From: Pseudomonadota bacterium
GTDB lineage: Bacteria; Pseudomonadota; Alphaproteobacteria; Sphingomonadales; Sphingomonadaceae
Assembly: GCA_030271595.1 (NCBI GenBank)
Contig: JARXKO010000036.1
Span: 1-10,348 of the forward strand
Reading direction: 5' to 3'
Length of the DNA stretch: 10,348 nt
The notes beneath the pieces were generated by a model. That model made no database searches and had not been told where the DNA came from. It worked only from the letters and a program-made list of their open reading frames with translations. Made by a program: the position numbers and the translations under genes. This document shows, one piece after another, positions 6,469-10,348 of the stretch (the first letter of the stretch is position 1; each line of letters starts with the position of its first letter).

Positions 6469-6523
6469 GGTCGTCCAATCATGGTGGGTCTGGCATCCAG
6501 GGGATGCCGGTCATGGCCCTACA

Positions 6524-6536
6524 TACTGACCAGTAC
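6524..6536 (+). promoter_or_regulatory. Palindromic candidate operator upstream of the SDR gene
   Basis: TACTG and CAGTA flank two central bases in a perfect 5-bp inverted repeat (6524-6535). Short palindromes with a small spacer are typical of TetR-family operators. It lies 56-68 bp upstream of the SDR start and shares ACTGAC-N2-GTAC with a site in front of tetR. Binding by the adjacent TetR protein is inferred. Confidence 0.4.
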
Positions 6537-6611
6537 GGGGATATGTCCCGCTTGCTCGAAGAATTTACGATGAGGCGAGCGAAGGCGTCGATAAAGGGTT
6601 CGAAATTAAAA

Positions 6612-6641
6612 CTGATCAATATGGAAAATGCTCCTGATCAA
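6612..6641. repeat. Pair of CTGATCAA repeats
   Basis: CTGATCAA occurs at 6612-6619 and 6634-6641, start to start 22 bp, close to two helical turns. Each contains the palindrome TGATCA. They sit in the AT-rich part of the divergent intergenic region. This could be a pair of regulator-binding sites on the same DNA face, or chance in AT-rich sequence. Confidence 0.35.
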
Positions 6642-6681
6642 ATTCTTAGGGGCGTTCGCCATCCTAACTGCGCTTAAGAAT
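6642..6681. repeat. Inverted repeat just upstream of the Pho box
   Basis: ATTCTTA (6642-6648) and TAAGAAT (6675-6681) are perfect 7-bp inverted repeats. The enclosed 26 bases include a tight GGCG-TT-CGCC hairpin (6651-6660). The element ends 8 bp before the first Pho repeat. There is no T-run after it. Function unknown. Confidence 0.35.
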
Positions 6682-6689
6682 CGCCGCGG

Positions 6690-6718
6690 CCGTCATTAAA
6701 CTGTAACATGACCGTCAC
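6690..6718 (+). promoter_or_regulatory. Three-repeat Pho box upstream of pstS
   Basis: Three 7-bp units, CCGTCAT (6690-6696), CTGTAAC (6701-6707) and CCGTCAC (6712-6718), are separated by exactly four bases (TAAA, ATGA). This is the 11-bp period and CTGTCAY-like consensus of the PhoB binding site. It lies about 70-100 bp upstream of the pstS start, matching the known PhoR-PhoB phosphate-starvation control of pst operons. CATAGG at 6718-6723 is 10 bp after the second unit and is a possible -10 element. No good -10 is seen 10-11 bp after the third unit. Confidence 0.82.
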
Positions 6719-6786
6719 ATAGGTTTGGCCGAACAGCCGCTAGGGCGCGTGGCATATCCAGCCCCCAACCGACATGGAGCTTCCTC

Positions 6787-7833
6787 GTGAACAAGCTGAT
6801 CATCGCCTTTCCGCTGACCTTCATCCTCGCCGCCTGCGGCTCGGGCTCCACGTCGGGGGGCAGCGGTGGTTCAAGCAACGACATCCACATCGTCGGATCG
6901 TCGACCGTCTATCCCTTCACCAAGGCCGTCGCGGAAGATTTCATGCGCGCCAATGCCGGGATCAACGTGACCGTCGAATCGACCGGCACCGGGGGCGGCA
7001 TGAAATTGTTCTGCGCCGGCGTTGGCGGCAGGTTTCCCGATCTCGAAGACGCGTCGCGGGCGATGAAAAAGAGCGAATATGACGATTGTGCCAAAAATGG
7101 TGCCAAGACCATCATCGAAGTGCCGATCGGAATCGACGGCCTGACCATTATCGAATCGACCAACGGCCCGGCGCTGAACCTGAGCCAGGCCGATATCTAC
7201 AAGGCGCTCGCCGCCAATCCGTTCGGCAAGGGCCCGAACAAGGCGCAGACCTGGAAGGACGTCAACCCGGCGCTTCCCGCGGTCAAGATCCACGTTCTCG
7301 GCCCGCCGCCGACCTCGGGCACCCGCGACAGCCTTGCCGACTTGTACCTGACCAAGGGGTGCGAGACCGACCCGGCGATGAAGGCGCTCAAGACCAGCGA
7401 CGAAAAGAAACAGAAGGACCTGTGCACCAAGATCCGCGAAGATGGCGCCTATGTCGAAGCTGGCGAGAACGACAATTTGCTGGTCCAGAAAGTCGCCGGC
7501 GACCCAGGCACGCTCGGGGTCCTCGGCTATTCATATTTGGAACAGAATGCCGACAAGGTCCGCCCGGTCCCGATCACCGGCGTGATTCCGACGGAAAAGA
7601 CGATCGCCGATCTCTCCTATCCGGGCGCGCGCAAGCTCTACATCTACGTCAAGGGCGAACATCTGACGGCCAAGCCCAAGCTGCGCGATTTCGTCGCGAC
7701 CTATGCCAAGAACTGGGGCGCGGGCGGCTCGCTCGAGAAGAAGGGGCTGGTGCCGTTCGGTGGCGCCGACTCGGCCACCGCGACCAAGCAGTCGGTTGAC
7801 TTGAAGCCGCTCGATCCGGGCACGCTCAAGTAA
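6787..7833 (+). CDS. pstS: PstS, phosphate-binding lipoprotein of the Pst ABC importer
   Basis: PstS captures inorganic phosphate outside the inner membrane and hands it to the PstC/PstA channel. The 348-aa precursor has a signal peptide ending in lipobox LAAC, with Cys17 as the lipidation site, so it is a membrane-anchored lipoprotein rather than a soluble periplasmic form. A Gly/Ser linker (18-30) follows. Phosphate-contacting loops are recognisable: GSSTVYPF (37-44), STGTGGG (65-71), DASRAM (88-93) and TSGTRD (176-181). The start codon is GTG at 6787, supported by GGAG at 6776-6779 with seven bases of spacing; an ATG at 6774 is out of frame. A Pho box lies upstream, so strong induction by phosphate limitation is expected. 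pstC follows after 25 bp. Confidence 0.96.
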   Translation: MNKLIIAFPLTFILAACGSGSTSGGSGGSSNDIHIVGSSTVYPFTKAVAEDFMRANAGINVTVESTGTGGGMKLFCAGVGGRFPDLEDASRAMKKSEYDDCAKNGAKTIIEVPIGIDGLTIIESTNGPALNLSQADIYKALAANPFGKGPNKAQTWKDVNPALPAVKIHVLGPPPTSGTRDSLADLYLTKGCETDPAMKALKTSDEKKQKDLCTKIREDGAYVEAGENDNLLVQKVAGDPGTLGVLGYSYLEQNADKVRPVPITGVIPTEKTIADLSYPGARKLYIYVKGEHLTAKPKLRDFVATYAKNWGAGGSLEKKGLVPFGGADSATATKQSVDLKPLDPGTLK

Positions 7834-7858
7834 GGCTCGGGGGCGGGGCGGTCGAATC

Positions 7859-9238
7859 ATGAGCCTGGGCATCGCGCTGGCCGCGATCCTGGTCATCGCC
7901 GTGGTGGCGTGGTGGCTCGGATATAGCCGAGCCCGCGGCTTGCGCACCGCGACCCGGCTTCATTCCTTGCCCTCCTACCACGGTGCCTATGCAGCGCTGT
8001 GGACGGCGATTCCGGCGCTATTGCTGCTCGCCGCCTGGGTTCCGGTGCAGAACCGCCTGGTCGACCAGGCGGTGCTTGCCAGCCCAGAAGGCAAGGCGCT
8101 GCCGGCGTTCGACATGCAGCGCGAGACGATCCTCGCCGAAGCGCGGGAGATCGCCAATCATCAGCGCGATCAAGGCTTCAATCCGCAATCCGCGACGCTG
8201 GCGCCACGAATTCGCGCCGCCGAGACCCGCTTCGCGATGCTCGGCGGAGGTCTCGCATTACTGGTCGCGCTGGCCGGCGCCGCGCTTGCCCTGCGCCGCA
8301 GCGCACCCCAGTTCCGGGCCCGTACCGGGGTCGAGCGGTGGCTGATGATCCTGCTGGTCGCGGCATCCTTGCTGGCCATTCTGACGACTCTCGGAATCCT
8401 TCTGTCGCTGATGTTCGAAAGCTTGCGTTTCTTCCGCCTCTACCCGGTCGGCTCCTTCATCTTCGGCACCGAATGGAGCCCGCAAACCGCGATCCGCGCC
8501 GACCAGGCCGGGTCGTCGGGGGCGTTCGGATCGGTGCCGCTGATGTGGGGCACCTTCTTCATCGGCGCAGTCATCGCCATGGTCGTGGCGGTGCCGCTGG
8601 GGCTGATGAGCGCGATCTATCTGACCCAATATGCCCATCCCAGGACGCGCCGCTGGTTCAAGCCGATCCTTGAGATCCTCGCCGGCGTGCCGACCGTGGT
8701 CTACGGCTATTTCGCCGCATTGACGGTCGCTCCGGCGGTGCGCGATTTCGGCATTGCCATCGGCGTCACTTCGGCCAGCAGCGAAAGCGCGCTCGCCGCC
8801 GGCTCGGTCATGGGGGTGATGATCATCCCGTTCATCAGTTCGATGGCCGACGATTCGATCGCCGCGGTGCCGCAGGCGATGCGCGACGGCAGCCTGGCGA
8901 TGGGCGCGACCAAGTCCGAGACCATTCGCCGAGTGCTTCTGCCGGCGGCCCTTCCGGGCGTAATCGGCGGGGTCCTGCTGGCGGTCAGCCGGGCGATTGG
9001 CGAAACGATGATCGTGGTCATGGCCGCCGGGCTCGCCGCCAACCTCACCGCCAATCCCTTCGCCAGCGTGACCACCGTTACGGTCCAGATCGTGCAACTG
9101 CTCACCGGCGACCAGGAATTCGACAGTGCCAAGACGCTCGCCGCCTTTGCGCTCGGGCTGGCGTTGTTCCTGATCACCTTCCTCCTCAACCTCATCGCAC
9201 TTCACGTAGTGCGCAAATATCGGGAACAATATGAATAG
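7859..9238 (+). CDS. pstC: PstC, phosphate ABC importer permease with extended N-terminus
   Basis: PstC is one of two membrane subunits forming the phosphate channel in the inner membrane. At 459 aa it is much longer than the about 320-aa E. coli protein. The extra part is a family-known N-terminal extension (the DUF3708-type domain, from memory): a TM helix at 3-20, a second at about 48-62, a soluble stretch about 64-123, and a third TM at about 126-145. The canonical permease domain starts near residue 160. It contains the EAA-type cytoplasmic loop (DGSLAMGATKSETIRRVLLP, 343-362), which docks on the ATPase PstB, then SRAIGET. The start ATG at 7859 has only a G-rich, poor ribosome site and follows pstS by 25 bp, so translation may depend on pstS. 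The stop overlaps the pstA start by 8 bp. Confidence 0.95.
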   Translation: MSLGIALAAILVIAVVAWWLGYSRARGLRTATRLHSLPSYHGAYAALWTAIPALLLLAAWVPVQNRLVDQAVLASPEGKALPAFDMQRETILAEAREIANHQRDQGFNPQSATLAPRIRAAETRFAMLGGGLALLVALAGAALALRRSAPQFRARTGVERWLMILLVAASLLAILTTLGILLSLMFESLRFFRLYPVGSFIFGTEWSPQTAIRADQAGSSGAFGSVPLMWGTFFIGAVIAMVVAVPLGLMSAIYLTQYAHPRTRRWFKPILEILAGVPTVVYGYFAALTVAPAVRDFGIAIGVTSASSESALAAGSVMGVMIIPFISSMADDSIAAVPQAMRDGSLAMGATKSETIRRVLLPAALPGVIGGVLLAVSRAIGETMIVVMAAGLAANLTANPFASVTTVTVQIVQLLTGDQEFDSAKTLAAFALGLALFLITFLLNLIALHVVRKYREQYE

Positions 9239-10348
9239 CCCGGCCCACGAGCGCGCGGTTTCGCGGTGGATGGACGCGGGGATGCAGAAGCGCGTCCGCG
9301 GCCGTTATGCGGCGGAGCGCCGCTTCCGCTTGCTCGGCTTCAGCGCGGTCGCGATTTCGGTGTTGTTCCTCGCCTTCCTGCTGGTGACCATGGCGGCCAA
9401 GGGACTGGGCGGGTTCATCCATTATGAAGCGGCGTTGCCGATCGATTTCGCGCGCAGCAATTTGTTTCTCGATCCCTCGGCCCTGCGTGGACCCGACGCC
9501 GACCAGCTGGTTGCCAGCGCAGACCTCGAAAGCGCCATCGCCCAGGCCGCGACCGCGGCCTACGGCCCGGCTGGAAGCGACATGTTCGGCGACGGCGCGA
9601 TCACCGAACTGACCCGCGAAATCGTCGCCGACCCCGATCTGCTGACGTCCAAGCCGGTGCTGTGGCTGCCGGTGGCGAGCAGCATCGACATCGCCGCCAA
9701 GCACGACGGCGAGGCCAAGGCCGAACAGACCGTCCGGCTGCTCGAGCGCCGCAACGCGCTGCGCAGCTCGTTCAACCTCAATTTCCTCACTGCATCGGAT
9801 TCGACCGATCCCTCGTCGGTCGGGGTGTGGGGCGCCTTGAAGGGCAGCTTCCTGACCATCCTGGTGACCATGGGCCTGGCCTTTCCGGTCGGCGTGCTGG
9901 CCGCGGTCTACCTCGAGGAATTCGCGCCGCGCAATCGCTGGACCGACGCGATCGAGGTTTCGATCAACAACCTCGCCGCGGTGCCGTCGATCATTTTTGG
10001 CCTGCTTGGCTTGGCGGTGTTCCTCAACATCATGGACCTGCCGCGCTCGGCGCCGTTGGTTGGCGGCCTGACCTTGGCGCTGATGACCATGCCGGTCATC
10101 GTCATTGCCGGCCGCAATGCGATCAAGACCGTCCCGCCCTCGATCCGCGATGCCGCGCTCGGTGTCGGCGCGTCGAAGATGCAGGTCGTGTTTCACCACG
10201 TTCTGCCGCTGGCCGTACCCGGAATCCTCACCGGCACGATCATCGGCATGGCCCGCGCGCTCGGCGAAACCGCGCCGCTGCTGATGATCGGCATGCGCGC
10301 CTTTATCGCCGCCCCGCCGGGGGGGATTACCGCGCCCGCAACCGTCCT
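9231..10348 (+). CDS. pstA: PstA, phosphate ABC importer permease, 3' end outside window
   Basis: PstA is the second channel subunit, pairing with PstC. The 372 codons visible begin at ATG 9231, inside the last codons of pstC (ATGAATAG overlap), which indicates translational coupling. A cytoplasmic basic segment (about 1-34) precedes TM1 (about 36-55). Then comes a long soluble, presumably periplasmic region (about 60-195) that matches the N-terminal extension known in this PstA subgroup (DUF3333-type, from memory). The canonical permease domain starts near 200. It includes EEFAPRNRWTDAIEVSINNL, then NLAAVPSIIFGLLGLAVF, and the EAA loop DAALGVGASKMQVVFHHVLP (307-326) followed by GMARALGETAPLLMIG. 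The end of the gene and probably pstB lie to the right of the window. Confidence 0.95.
   Translation, partial: MNSPAHERAVSRWMDAGMQKRVRGRYAAERRFRLLGFSAVAISVLFLAFLLVTMAAKGLGGFIHYEAALPIDFARSNLFLDPSALRGPDADQLVASADLESAIAQAATAAYGPAGSDMFGDGAITELTREIVADPDLLTSKPVLWLPVASSIDIAAKHDGEAKAEQTVRLLERRNALRSSFNLNFLTASDSTDPSSVGVWGALKGSFLTILVTMGLAFPVGVLAAVYLEEFAPRNRWTDAIEVSINNLAAVPSIIFGLLGLAVFLNIMDLPRSAPLVGGLTLALMTMPVIVIAGRNAIKTVPPSIRDAALGVGASKMQVVFHHVLPLAVPGILTGTIIGMARALGETAPLLMIGMRAFIAAPPGGITAPATV

Larger units (their letters stand above)
6469..6786. other. 318-bp regulatory intergenic region between SDR and pstS
   Basis: This gap separates divergent genes. It is much more AT-rich than the rest of the window: the stretch 6591-6650 is about 32% G+C by direct count. 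It holds, in order, a TACTG-N2-CAGTA palindrome (6524-6535), a small GGG/CCC inverted repeat (6536-6550), two CTGATCAA repeats (6612-6641), an ATTCTTA/TAAGAAT inverted repeat (6642-6681) and a three-unit Pho box (6690-6718). A possible minus-strand promoter for the SDR gene is TTGATC (6619-6614) and TTTATC (6595-6590) with 18-bp spacing, a weak match only. I see no convincing gene; an open frame at 6513-6677 is discussed under findings. Confidence 0.7.

Noticed and set aside
6774..6776. ATG just before pstS as its start
   Set aside because: It is not in the pstS frame; GTG 6787 has a well-spaced GGAG and begins the signal peptide.
8258..10199. Two long minus-strand frames opposite pstC and pstA
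   Set aside because: Their products are His/Arg/Asp/Gly-rich shadows of membrane protein genes; pstC and pstA are unmistakable on the plus strand.
1..10348. Defence system, CRISPR array, prophage or transposon
   Set aside because: No repeat-spacer pattern, transposase, integrase, nuclease or toxin-antitoxin gene is present; every large gene belongs to a housekeeping, transport or regulatory family.

Overview
The window looks like chromosome of a GC-rich alphaproteobacterium, most likely a sphingomonad. The evidence is protein character and base composition: an alphaproteobacterial-type SspB, a Pst phosphate permease pair with long N-terminal extensions, and strong G/C preference at third codon positions. 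No phylogenetic search was possible, so the taxon is an inference. I see no rRNA, tRNA, CRISPR array, insertion sequence or phage gene.

Layout, left to right. Positions 1-422 (minus) hold the start of sspB, a ClpXP adaptor that runs off the left edge. Divergent from it is a small HIT-family hydrolase (491-868, plus), followed by an APC-type amino acid permease (948-2630, plus) whose leader can fold over its ribosome binding site. Convergent with the permease is a PfkB-type adenosine/ribokinase-family kinase (2654-3652, minus). Divergent from the kinase is a small uncharacterised lipoprotein (3748-4104, plus), whose 3' end overlaps the 3' end of queG (4086-5129, minus). Upstream of queG on the same strand are a TetR regulator (5173-5787) and a short SDR-fold protein lacking two catalytic residues (5863-6468). 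SDR, tetR and queG are collinear and could be partly cotranscribed.

A 318-bp non-coding region (6469-6786) separates the minus-strand group from the pst operon. It contains an AT-rich core, a TACTG-N2-CAGTA palindrome that resembles a sequence in front of tetR, a pair of CTGATCAA repeats, an inverted repeat, and a three-repeat Pho box. The Pho box lies directly upstream of pstS (6787-7833), pstC (7859-9238) and pstA (9231 to the right edge). These encode the lipoprotein phosphate receptor and the two membrane subunits of the high-affinity phosphate ABC importer, expected to be induced by PhoB under phosphate starvation. pstB and phoU are probably beyond the right edge.

Most of the window is ordinary housekeeping and nutrient-uptake DNA. 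I do not find a convincing novel multi-gene system. The best leads are the apparently non-catalytic SDR next to a TetR with a possible shared operator, the triple Pho box, and the structured leader of the permease.
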